A program made the translations under genes and the position numbers. Shown here in pieces: positions 18,244-25,793 of a stretch of DNA of 54,608 bases. How positions within the stretch are numbered: the stretch's first letter is position 1; each line of letters opens with the position of its first letter. Source of the DNA: Paracoccaceae bacterium (GTDB lineage Bacteria; Pseudomonadota; Alphaproteobacteria; Rhodobacterales; Rhodobacteraceae); the NCBI GenBank assembly GCA_026706985.1, contig JAPOXR010000028.1, positions 1 through 54,608 on the forward strand, in the 5' to 3' direction. Below the pieces are notes generated by a model. It saw only the letters and a program-made list of their open reading frames with translations, did no database searches and was not told the DNA's origin.

Positions 18244-19158
18244 TTAATTCCCATCCGCCAGTGGATGGTGTGTCAGCACAATTTCCTGCAGACGCCGATC
18301 CGCGACATGGGTGTAGATCTCGGTGGTCGCCGTATCATTAAAAAAAAAAAGCACCTGGATTGATCGCAGATCGGCACCATTTTCCAGCAGATGCGTCGCC
18401 AATGCATGCCGGATCACATGCGGCGTCACCCGATCCGGATCAATGCAGGCGGCTGCAGCGATCGCTTTCACGATGCCGTAAATATGGTTGCGGGTGAGAT
18501 GACCCGACTTGCCCCTCGAGGGAAAGAGATACCGCGACCCGCCGGATTTCGCCACTTCCTGCCCGCGCACAGTCAGCCAGGAAGAGAGCGCCTTCCTTGC
18601 CGTCGGCGACAGCGGCACAAACCTCTCCTTGCCGCCCTTGCCACGGATAATCAACATCTCCGGGTTGCCGCGCGCCGCCGCTACCGGAAGCGCCGCCAAT
18701 TCCGACACCCGTGCCCCGGTAGCATAAAATAATTCCATCAGGCACCTGTTGCGTGCGAATTCGCTTTCAGTGCGTCCGAAAGAGCCCGACGCGTCAAGCA
18801 TCCGTTCGATTTCACCGATGCTGAGAATCTGTGGCAGCCGGCGTTTGATTTTTGGGTTCGGTACACTGCGTGTTGGGATATCCCGGCGCCAGCCTTCCTC
18901 ACATGCGAAGGCAAAGAAACGCCGGATAGCCGACAGGTGCCGGCCGCGCGTGGCGGCTGCCAAACCTTGTTCGGAAAGCGACTGCAAATATTGCTCCAGA
19001 TCATGTCGCTCCGCCGTGCACAAATCCTTGCCTGCGGTCGCCAGAAATTCGGCGAAGCGGCGCAGATCCCGGGAATAGGCGAGTATCGTGTTGGCCGAGG
19101 CCGAGCGTTCCGCCTCGGCGGCTTCCAGAAACGCCTCAATCCATTGTTCCGCGCTCAC
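18244..19158 (-). CDS. xerD: Tyrosine recombinase XerD (sequence corrupted by adapter)
   Basis: This 304-aa site-specific recombinase resolves chromosome dimers at dif with XerC. The SAM-like N-terminal domain (YSRDLRRFAEFL, HLSAIRRFFAF) is followed by the catalytic domain with the first Arg in TGARVSEL, Lys in GKGGKERFVP, HVIRHALATHLL (His-x-x-Arg), and nucleophile Tyr282 in TTEIYTHV. The stretch that should read like LLGHADIS, carrying the second catalytic His, instead reads LFFFNDTA at residues 270-277. At DNA level this equals a T-run followed by the exact Illumina P5 adapter. The natural gene is therefore almost certainly intact and the assembly is wrong here. Because XerC and XerD are paralogous, the D assignment is likely rather than certain. 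Confidence 0.88.
   Translation of the reverse strand: MSAEQWIEAFLEAAEAERSASANTILAYSRDLRRFAEFLATAGKDLCTAERHDLEQYLQSLSEQGLAAATRGRHLSAIRRFFAFACEEGWRRDIPTRSVPNPKIKRRLPQILSIGEIERMLDASGSFGRTESEFARNRCLMELFYATGARVSELAALPVAAARGNPEMLIIRGKGGKERFVPLSPTARKALSSWLTVRGQEVAKSGGSRYLFPSRGKSGHLTRNHIYGIVKAIAAAACIDPDRVTPHVIRHALATHLLENGADLRSIQVLFFFNDTATTEIYTHVADRRLQEIVLTHHPLADGN
18311..18350 (-). other. Illumina P5 adapter plus poly-T embedded in xerD
   Basis: On the minus strand, positions 18339 to 18311 spell the complete 29-nt P5 flow-cell adapter (beginning AATGATACGGCGACC and ending GAGATCTACAC), without mismatch. It is preceded by 11 T (18350-18340). The adapter's 3' end happens to encode TTEIYT, the natural XerD motif around the catalytic Tyr. 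This overlap explains how an assembler could drift into adapter-derived reads at this point while keeping the frame and the protein length. Confidence 0.95.
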
Positions 19159-19200
19159 GGCACATCCTCAAAATCGGGTGGAATGGCAGCTATTGCTCAA

Positions 19201-19335
19201 TCATTCTGAATTGACTGGAACATCAATGACCAGCGGCTCGTCCGGCGGGCTCAGATCCGCCAGAAAGGCATAGCCGACGAGCGCCGCCAATATGATGACC
19301 ACCAGTATGAATAGCCGGCGTAACCAGCGCCACAT
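19201..19335 (-). CDS. Small single-pass membrane protein, 44 aa
   Basis: This short gene begins at ATG with a strong ribosome site (GGAGG six nt upstream on the minus strand). The product has a basic start (MWRWLRRL), one transmembrane helix (FILVVIILAALVGYAFLA) and a short acidic tail rich in proline (DLSPPDEPLVIDVP). It ends 42 nt before xerD on the same strand and is divergent from aroK. Small proteins of this pattern (GYAFLADLSPP-like) occur beside aroK/xerD in other alphaproteobacteria as far as I recall; no function is known to me. Confidence 0.75.
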   Translation of the reverse strand: MWRWLRRLFILVVIILAALVGYAFLADLSPPDEPLVIDVPVNSE

Positions 19336-19481
19336 TTTCTGCCTCCAATTCCGCTCAGCTCAAGTATAATTGCTTTCCACCAGGATTCCAGTGCAGGCGA
19401 TTCAAGGCGCCACAATTCGATTGCACAGCAGCGGAGGGTAGGGTAGCGCTCGCTCCCTGCCGGCAGACAGCGAATGGAGAA

Positions 19482-20048
19482 ATGGAACCACAGCCGCCTG
19501 TGCTGAAGAGATCCGTCGTATTCGTGGGTATGATGGGATGTGGGAAGACCAGTGTGGGGCGCGCCATTGGCAAACGATTCCGGGTTCCGTTCATAGACAC
19601 CGATCGCTGGATCGAGCAGACGGAATCGATGTCGATTGTCCAGATCTTCGATCGTTTCGGTGAAGATTATTTCCGCGTCAGGGAACGCCACGCCATAGAA
19701 ACCGCTATCGATGGTCCGGCAAAATCGATTGCAATCGGCGGCGGCGCCTATATCGATCCGGAAAATCGGAATTTCATTGACCGCAGCGCCGTTTCCGTCT
19801 GGATTCAAGCCGATATCGAAGTGCTTTGGCAAAGGGTCCGGCAAAAAGCCAGCCGTCCACTTCTGCAGACCGCGGATCCATATGCGACCCTCCAGCGGAT
19901 GGCTGCCGAGAGGACACCGGCTTACCGAAATGCACGGGTACATGTTGAAAGCGTCAACCGCCTTCCTGTGCTCGGCACTGTCGAACGTGTCGTGACTGCC
20001 TTGCTGGAGGCACCGCCGGATATCGGGTTATTCGAAACCGGAGATTGA
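19482..20048 (+). CDS. aroK: Shikimate kinase
   Basis: It phosphorylates shikimate at the 3-hydroxyl in the chorismate pathway. The protein is 188 aa, normal for AroK. The P-loop GMMGCGKTSVGRAIG lies around residues 16-30. DTDRWIE is the Walker B-like shikimate-binding Asp region, FRVRERHAIE holds a substrate-binding Arg, and AIGGGAYID is the conserved glycine loop. It is 1 nt upstream of aroB, the common aroKB operon, and divergent from the xerD unit. Confidence 0.96.
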   Translation: MEPQPPVLKRSVVFVGMMGCGKTSVGRAIGKRFRVPFIDTDRWIEQTESMSIVQIFDRFGEDYFRVRERHAIETAIDGPAKSIAIGGGAYIDPENRNFIDRSAVSVWIQADIEVLWQRVRQKASRPLLQTADPYATLQRMAAERTPAYRNARVHVESVNRLPVLGTVERVVTALLEAPPDIGLFETGD

Positions 20049-20049
20049 T

Positions 20050-21162
20050 ATGGAAGAGACGGTAATCCGGGTCGAACCCGGCGGCGGTTCTTATGATATC
20101 CGCATTGGCTTCGGTCTGCTTGCAAGGGTTGGTGAACAGATAAAGCCCCTGCTGACGCGTCCACGCGCGGCCGTGATCACGGATACGACAGTCGCCCGAC
20201 TGCATCTGAGCAGCTTGGAGGCAACGCTCGCAAAGGCCGGCATAGATACTCCCGTTTTCACCGTGCCCGCGGGCGAAGCGTCCAAATCCTGGGGCGAACT
20301 CCGCAACATCACCGGCTGGATGCTTGATCAGCGACTGGAACGCAGCGATGTCGTTCTCGCATTCGGTGGCGGAGTTGTCGGAGACCTGGTGGGATTTGCC
20401 GCCGCCATCCTGCGCCGGGGCGTAAGATATGTGCAGATTCCGACTACTCTGCTGGCGCAGGTGGACAGCGCCATCGGCGGCAAAACCGGCATCAATACTG
20501 AAAGCGGAAAAAACCTCGTCGGCGCATTCCACCAACCTTCCCTGGTGTTAAGCGATATCAGCCTTTTGAGCTCGCTGCCGCGGCGGGTGTTTCTGTCGGG
20601 ATACAGCGAAATCGTCAAATACGGGCTCATCCGCGACGCCGCATTCTTTGAATGGTTGGAAACAATGGGGGCCGAGTTCGGCGCTGACCGCCCGGATGCT
20701 GTCGCTTCAGCCATCCGGCGCAGCTGCGAGATCAAAGGCCAATTGGTGATGGCGGACCAGTATGAGCATGGCGAACGCTCACTGCTGAATCTCGGCCATA
20801 CATTCGGACACGCGCTGGAAGCTTACGCGGGTTACTCTGACCGGTTGATGCATGGCGAAGCGGTCGCCATCGGTTGCTGTCTTGCATATCGCCTGTCGGC
20901 GAAGTTGGGCTTGTGTTCCGAACAGGATGCCGTGCGGGTGAAACGGCATTTCCAGGCGATGAATATGCGCACCGAAATCGCGGAAATCCCGGCACCTCAA
21001 CCCGATCCGGAAGAACTGCTGCAGCATATGCGTCAGGATAAGAAAGTCACCGATGGCAGGTTACGTTTCGTGCTGCCACGGGGCATCGGAGACGCTGTTC
21101 TGACACAGAATGTCGAAGCGGAGGAGGTGACTGCGCTGTTGTCGGCGTCGATACGCGGATGA
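20050..21162 (+). CDS. aroB: 3-dehydroquinate synthase
   Basis: This 370-aa NAD- and Zn-dependent enzyme cyclises DAHP to 3-dehydroquinate, an early chorismate pathway step. It shows the NAD-binding segment FGGGVVGDLVGFAAAIL, IPTTLLAQVDSAIGGKTGIN, and the metal-binding residues in EIVKYGLI, LNLGHTFGHALEA and MHGEAVAIG. Length and motif order are standard. It is translated with aroK (1-nt gap). No obvious terminator follows. Confidence 0.97.
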   Translation: MEETVIRVEPGGGSYDIRIGFGLLARVGEQIKPLLTRPRAAVITDTTVARLHLSSLEATLAKAGIDTPVFTVPAGEASKSWGELRNITGWMLDQRLERSDVVLAFGGGVVGDLVGFAAAILRRGVRYVQIPTTLLAQVDSAIGGKTGINTESGKNLVGAFHQPSLVLSDISLLSSLPRRVFLSGYSEIVKYGLIRDAAFFEWLETMGAEFGADRPDAVASAIRRSCEIKGQLVMADQYEHGERSLLNLGHTFGHALEAYAGYSDRLMHGEAVAIGCCLAYRLSAKLGLCSEQDAVRVKRHFQAMNMRTEIAEIPAPQPDPEELLQHMRQDKKVTDGRLRFVLPRGIGDAVLTQNVEAEEVTALLSASIRG

Positions 21163-21821
21163 ATTGCGGCGGGGAATTATATCGAAAGATCACATTTCGC
21201 CCTGGACCCCACTGTCTTCCTGTTTGTCGCTGATCTGCCACCCCGTCTGAGATTCTCTCTCATCATACGGGAGGTGGGTAGTTACACATTAGGGCTGCGT
21301 GGCCTTTCCTGCGGAGCATTGTGCCATTGCCGAATCGTCCGTCTTTCCGCATTCCCGTTTCGGGATCACCGCCGCCGGATGCGGCTCCCCCGGTTACAGC
21401 GGGACGGGTCGGGCCGATTTAAGTTTTGGATTTGGATCTGAACTTCAGCATGGTCAGCCCGCCCTTCCGTTTCTCCTGGGTCCTGGACAGACGCCTGGGT
21501 TCAGGAACTGAGTCTCAGACAACTTGGCCGATGCCCCTCCTTGACTTCCAGTCGCTTATATATCCGACCTCATTGGTCCCGCTTGGCGCGGACTGGCTCG
21601 TCAACCGCTCCGCCGAAGCCGTGGCCGTCGCTGCTGACCTCGGCGATGTGCAGGCTGTGCCGCTGGACGAGGCCGGGCCGATCCCGGACAGGCGACGCCG
21701 GCCCTGCTGACATCGACAACGCGGATGCCCGGCGCACACGAATCCGGTGTTTGGGGAATTTGAAGGCAGTCACCAATTCGATTAACCGCATGAGAGACCA
21801 GCCGCCAGGGAGTAAGCCACC
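21163..21821. other. Gene-free stretch after aroB
   Basis: Several short overlapping frames on both strands fill these 660 nt. None has a ribosome site, recognisable domain or consistent codon use. Part of it (about 21420-21710) reads in one frame as a 94-residue stretch with a mix of hydrophobic and acidic residues that could be a decayed gene, but I cannot name it. The last 20 nt hold the ribosome site AGGGAG for the ankyrin gene. Confidence 0.5.
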
Positions 21822-22577
21822 ATGACAAGGACTGTTTTCACGGCGGCAATCCTCGCCGCGTTCGCCATACCGGCATCTGCCAACTTACTGCTGGACAGGG
21901 ACTGGCTCTCCGGTGCATCCTACGAGCAGGTGAAGGCGCTGATCGATGCCGGTGCTGAAGTCGGGGCACGGGATGAGCATGGCGCGACCCCGCTGCACTG
22001 GGCGGCAGCAGTCAGCGGTAACCCCGGAATATTGACGATTCTTATTGAGGCAGGAGCGGATCCGGAAGCACGGACAGAGCATGGCGCGACCCCGCTTCAT
22101 GCGGCGACAGCCAGCAGTAACCCCGAAATACTGATGGAGCTGATAGAGGCAGGAGCGGATCCGGAAGCACGAACGGAGGACGGTGAAACCCCACTGCACT
22201 GGGCAGCTGCATTCAGCGGGATCCCCGAAGTGTTGGTGGTGCTGATTGAAGCAGGGGCGGATCCGGAAGCACGAACAAAGAACGGTGAAACTCCGCTGCA
22301 CGCAGCCGCAGGACTCAGTGAGCCCCCCGAAGTGGTAGAGTTACTACTTGAGGCAGGAGCGGAACTGGAAGCACGGGATAATAATGGCTGGACTCCGCTG
22401 CACTGGGCGGCCGCGTTCGGCAAGATCCCCGAAATGCTGACAGTTTTGATTGAGGCAGGAGCGGATCCGGGAGCTCGAACGGAGGACGGTAAAAACTCCT
22501 TTGACCTGATCCCGGAGCACAACTCGTTGCGTGGCACGGATGTGTACCGGCAGTTGAATGAAGAACGCTTCCAGTGA
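21822..22577 (+). CDS. Exported ankyrin-repeat protein
   Basis: This 251-aa protein has an N-terminal signal peptide (about residues 1-20, ending IPASA), so it probably acts in the periplasm or outside the cell. From residue 45 there are five ankyrin units of 33-34 residues (pattern GADPEARTEDGETPLHWAAA then P-LLIEA) and a partial sixth. The repeats are also alike at DNA level, for example GGAGCGGATCCGGAAGCACG recurring, suggesting recent duplication or conversion. Ankyrin repeats mediate protein binding; no enzymatic domain is present. It stands alone between two gene-free stretches, with a ribosome site AGGGAG upstream. Partner and role are unknown. Confidence 0.85.
   Translation: MTRTVFTAAILAAFAIPASANLLLDRDWLSGASYEQVKALIDAGAEVGARDEHGATPLHWAAAVSGNPGILTILIEAGADPEARTEHGATPLHAATASSNPEILMELIEAGADPEARTEDGETPLHWAAAFSGIPEVLVVLIEAGADPEARTKNGETPLHAAAGLSEPPEVVELLLEAGAELEARDNNGWTPLHWAAAFGKIPEMLTVLIEAGADPGARTEDGKNSFDLIPEHNSLRGTDVYRQLNEERFQ
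21945..22480 (+). repeat. Tandem ankyrin-coding repeats
   Basis: About 5.3 tandem units of 99-102 nt, each encoding one ankyrin repeat. Blocks such as GGAGCGGATCCGGAAGCACG and CCCCGCTGCACTGGGCGGC recur with few changes. Unit number could vary between strains by recombination. Confidence 0.8.
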
Positions 22578-23184
22578 CCATCCAGGCGATGTGCCAGCCC
22601 TGCCGTGTAACGATAACTCTGCGCCGCAGCATTTCATTCCGCATGTTGTGCCTCGTATGAACAGGCCCACCAGGCATGCGTCTGAACACACCTGGTCCGC
22701 TCCAGCGTTTCCATTGGTAATGGTGTGTCCTGTGAGGGCTGAATTCCGTCGGCGCATCCTGTCATTCCTGCCCGCCGCGGTTCACGAATATGATCCCGCT
22801 CGGAGCCCGCCTGTCATCAACCCCTGGAACGCCCCTCATTCCGCGGGAAAAACGCTCATGTCGCCGCTCAACGCCCGTGTCGCTGTTTTCACAGTGATCA
22901 GCCAAAGACGGCAATGTCACAGCAAATAATGGGTCCTGACCGAAGGCAAGCGACTTAGGAAATGGATGCCAGAGCAAGAACACAGGCGAAGACCGCCAAC
23001 TCCGAAATCGATCAATACCATACTGCAGAACAGCGACTTTCAGCCGTGTCAGACCGGCAGTGAACAGGAATACGACATGCCGACGCCGCCACTGGAGCAA
23101 ATCCAGTCGAGACACATTTTCGACTATTTTTCGTCCAGCATTAAGACTTCGGCTGGCGGCAAATGTGACCTTTCGATACCCCCG
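22578..23184. other. Gene-free stretch between ankyrin and radical SAM genes
   Basis: I see no supported gene in these roughly 600 nt. Frames of 90-137 codons exist on both strands, but they overlap each other, lack ribosome sites and show no domain. No tRNA, repeat array or terminator with T-run stands out. Confidence 0.5.
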
Positions 23185-24168
23185 TCATTTCCGGCTGCAG
23201 GAGGCACCACCGAGGACGCAGAACTGGGCACAGGCCGGATTGTTCAGCATTATTGATGCCTCGGCATCACGCAGATGACGGCCGAAATCGAATTGCGGCT
23301 CATACGGAAGCAGGGTGCAGGCGACGACGCTCGGATGCGAAGCGCCTTTGCGTTTCACCACCATTCTTGACGACGAACACATCATATCCTCCGGGCGGAC
23401 GCCGAGAATGTCCCAGCATTCGGAGGTGATTTCAGGCACATCAGCGGTCGGGGTGATTTCCGGAAACAACACCGTCGCGACCGGGTCAAAGGGGTCGATG
23501 TCATATCCGCGTTCAGAAAAAAGCCGTGCATAACCTCTCCGCGATTCACTATCGTTTTCGCCCCAGATCGTCCGCCCGGCGACCATCATCCGGATTTTCT
23601 GATCGCGCAGCCAATCCATTCCCATGAGTGACTTCTCGAAGGTGCCCTTTCCACGCTCAAGATCGTGCCGCGCTTCCGAGTAATGGTCCAGCGACACCCG
23701 GATGCAGAGTTTGCCCGGCCATCTGTCATTCAGTTCGATCAATCCCTGCTGCACCCGCGGCCGCATCATCGGACGCATGGCATTGCTGAGTACAAGCACC
23801 TCCAGCCCGGCCTCAAGACTCCGCTTGATCATGGCGATGATCTGTGGGTTCATAAAGGGTTCGCCGCCGGTGAATCCGATTTCGCTCACCGACCATTGCA
23901 ATTCCCGCATCTGCCACAGATAGTCCGAGACCTCGTCAGCGGTGATATAGACCAGCCTGTCATTAGTCGGCGTGCTTTCGATATAGCAGTTCCGGCATTC
24001 GATGTTGCACAGGGTACCGGTATTGAACCAAAGCGTTGTCTGGCGCACAAAATCAACACGCGCGCGCTGTGAACCGTCCGCAGTCACCAGGGGATTCTTG
24101 AATTTTCCGTTTTCCGCCTGCTCTTTGGCAATTTGCCCACCGAAGGATTCGTTCACTGACCCATCCAT
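23185..24168 (-). CDS. Radical SAM protein
   Basis: This 327-aa protein has the SAM-cleaving [4Fe-4S] motif CNIECRNCY (Cys54, Cys58, Cys61). It is followed by EIGFTGGEPFMNP, the SAM-binding GGE motif, VLSNAMRP, and RVSLDHYSEARHD, a strand typical of SPASM/MoaA-like enzymes. The C-terminus has further cysteines (CTLLPY, ACAQFCVLGGASC) that could bind an auxiliary cluster. No precursor peptide or methyltransferase lies next to it, so the substrate cannot be inferred. Its neighbours are a gene-free stretch and divergent zwf. It is similar in build to uncharacterised radical SAM proteins of alphaproteobacteria. Confidence 0.85.
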   Translation of the reverse strand: MDGSVNESFGGQIAKEQAENGKFKNPLVTADGSQRARVDFVRQTTLWFNTGTLCNIECRNCYIESTPTNDRLVYITADEVSDYLWQMRELQWSVSEIGFTGGEPFMNPQIIAMIKRSLEAGLEVLVLSNAMRPMMRPRVQQGLIELNDRWPGKLCIRVSLDHYSEARHDLERGKGTFEKSLMGMDWLRDQKIRMMVAGRTIWGENDSESRRGYARLFSERGYDIDPFDPVATVLFPEITPTADVPEITSECWDILGVRPEDMMCSSSRMVVKRKGASHPSVVACTLLPYEPQFDFGRHLRDAEASIMLNNPACAQFCVLGGASCSRK

Positions 24169-24347
24169 TGCCCGACTTCACCCTGTGCCGACACGACATC
24201 CACATTTTGTTGTTGCGCATGTGTATCTTTGTTTGCGGTTAAATTAAATGCTATTCTCAAAATCCCGCAAAAGCCAAGCTTCGCACGCACGGATTTCACC
24301 TTTCCAACCGCGCCAAGAATGCGCCATTTATTCACGGAATCAAACAC

Positions 24348-25793
24348 TTGTATAAGATTATTCCTGTCCCGCCATTTGATATCATTCTGTTTGGGGCAAC
24401 CGGCGATCTGGCGCGCAGAGAGATACTTCCAGCCCTTTTCAGGGGATTTTCGGTGCGCCAGGTGCCCGAGGATTTTCGTCTGGCCGGCGTCGCCCGGGCG
24501 GAAATGTCGGATGATGAATTCCGTGCTCTTTGCCGTGACTCCATTCGCTCGGCGCAGGAGCCGCAGGCCGGTGAACAGGAGGTGCTGGAGAAGTTTCTGC
24601 GGAAGCTGAGCTATTTTCCGCTCGATGCGACCGGTGGGGCGGGATGGGACAGGCTCGCGGCGTGGCCGCGTCCGGACAAGATACTGACCTTTTACCTGTC
24701 AGTGGGACCATCGGTCTTTGAGCAGATCATTGATAATCTGAAACACAATAATATGGTCCGGCCGGACTGCCGGATTGTCGTCGAGAAGCCGTTCGGGCAG
24801 GATTTGCCGTCATCACAGGCGCTGAACGGAATCCTTGCCGGCAGTTTCAACGAGTCGCAGATCTTCCGCATTGACCATTATCTCGGCAAGGAAACCGTGC
24901 AGAACCTGATGGCGCTGCGATTTGCGAATGTGTTGTTTGAGCCGCTTTGGAACTGGCAGCATGTTGAGCATGTCCAGATCACCGTCTCCGAGTCCATCGG
25001 TGTGAAGGGACGGCAGGGCTATTACGATGCGGCCGGTGGCATGCGTGACATGGTGCAGAACCACCTGATGCAACTCCTCTGCCTCGTTGCAATGGAGCCG
25101 CCGGCACGCTTTGAAGCCGATGCCGTCCGCGATGAAAAACTTAAAGTTATTAAAGCATTACGGGATATGTCTTCGAGAGATATCGTGCGTGGTCAATATG
25201 GTGCGGCGGCGGGAATGGCCAGCTATCTGGAAGACTCCGAGACCACTTACAGCGAGACCGAAAGCTTCATTGCGCTGAAATGCCGGATCGGAAATATGCG
25301 CTGGGGGCAGACCCCGTTTTATCTGCGCACCGGCAAAAGACTGAAGGCCCGCATGTCCGAGGTCGCGGTGGTGTTCAAACGCCTGCCGCATTCGATTTTC
25401 GGCCTGCGTGACCAACGCCGGAACAATATCCTGGCGGTCCGTCTGCAGCCGGATGAGGGGATTACGCTGCAGGTTACGATCAAGGAACCGGGACCGGGAG
25501 GCATGCGCCTGATCGAGGTGCCTCTGGATATGAGCTTCGCCGAATCGCTGGGACCGGAAATCGGCACCATGACCAACGCCTATGAACGGCTGATCATGGA
25601 TGTCATCCGCGGCAACCAGACACTGTTCATGCGCAACGATGAAATCGAAGCGGCCTGGCGATGGACCGACCAGGTCATCGCCTGTTGGAGCGAGGAGGGA
25701 AGTCGCCCGGAGATTTATGCCGCCGGCAGCGAAGGGCCGTCAGCCGCTGCCGCGCTGATGGATTACGGCCGCCAATGGCGGGTAATTGAATGA
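24348..25793 (+). CDS. zwf: Glucose-6-phosphate 1-dehydrogenase
   Basis: It oxidises glucose-6-phosphate to 6-phosphogluconolactone with NADP, the entry to the pentose phosphate and Entner-Doudoroff routes. The protein is 481 aa. The nucleotide-binding motif FGATGDLARREILPALF is close to the N-terminus. The active-site segment RIDHYLGKETVQNLM contains the catalytic His-Tyr-Lys region, and EKPFGQDL precedes it. No ATG fits the N-terminus; TTG 24348 is the best start, giving residues MYKIIPVPPFDIILFG. The stop overlaps the pgi start (ATGATG), so zwf-pgi form an operon. The lactonase gene pgl is not between them as it often is. Confidence 0.95.
   Translation: MYKIIPVPPFDIILFGATGDLARREILPALFRGFSVRQVPEDFRLAGVARAEMSDDEFRALCRDSIRSAQEPQAGEQEVLEKFLRKLSYFPLDATGGAGWDRLAAWPRPDKILTFYLSVGPSVFEQIIDNLKHNNMVRPDCRIVVEKPFGQDLPSSQALNGILAGSFNESQIFRIDHYLGKETVQNLMALRFANVLFEPLWNWQHVEHVQITVSESIGVKGRQGYYDAAGGMRDMVQNHLMQLLCLVAMEPPARFEADAVRDEKLKVIKALRDMSSRDIVRGQYGAAAGMASYLEDSETTYSETESFIALKCRIGNMRWGQTPFYLRTGKRLKARMSEVAVVFKRLPHSIFGLRDQRRNNILAVRLQPDEGITLQVTIKEPGPGGMRLIEVPLDMSFAESLGPEIGTMTNAYERLIMDVIRGNQTLFMRNDEIEAAWRWTDQVIACWSEEGSRPEIYAAGSEGPSAAAALMDYGRQWRVIE

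Noticed and set aside
18340-18350. Poly-A/T run as a programmed frameshift or phase-variable tract in xerD
   Set aside because: It directly adjoins an exact sequencing-adapter string, so an assembly artefact explains it better than biology.
22040-22480. CRISPR-like repeat array
   Set aside because: The repeats are contiguous, in frame and encode ankyrin units; there are no unique spacers and no cas genes.
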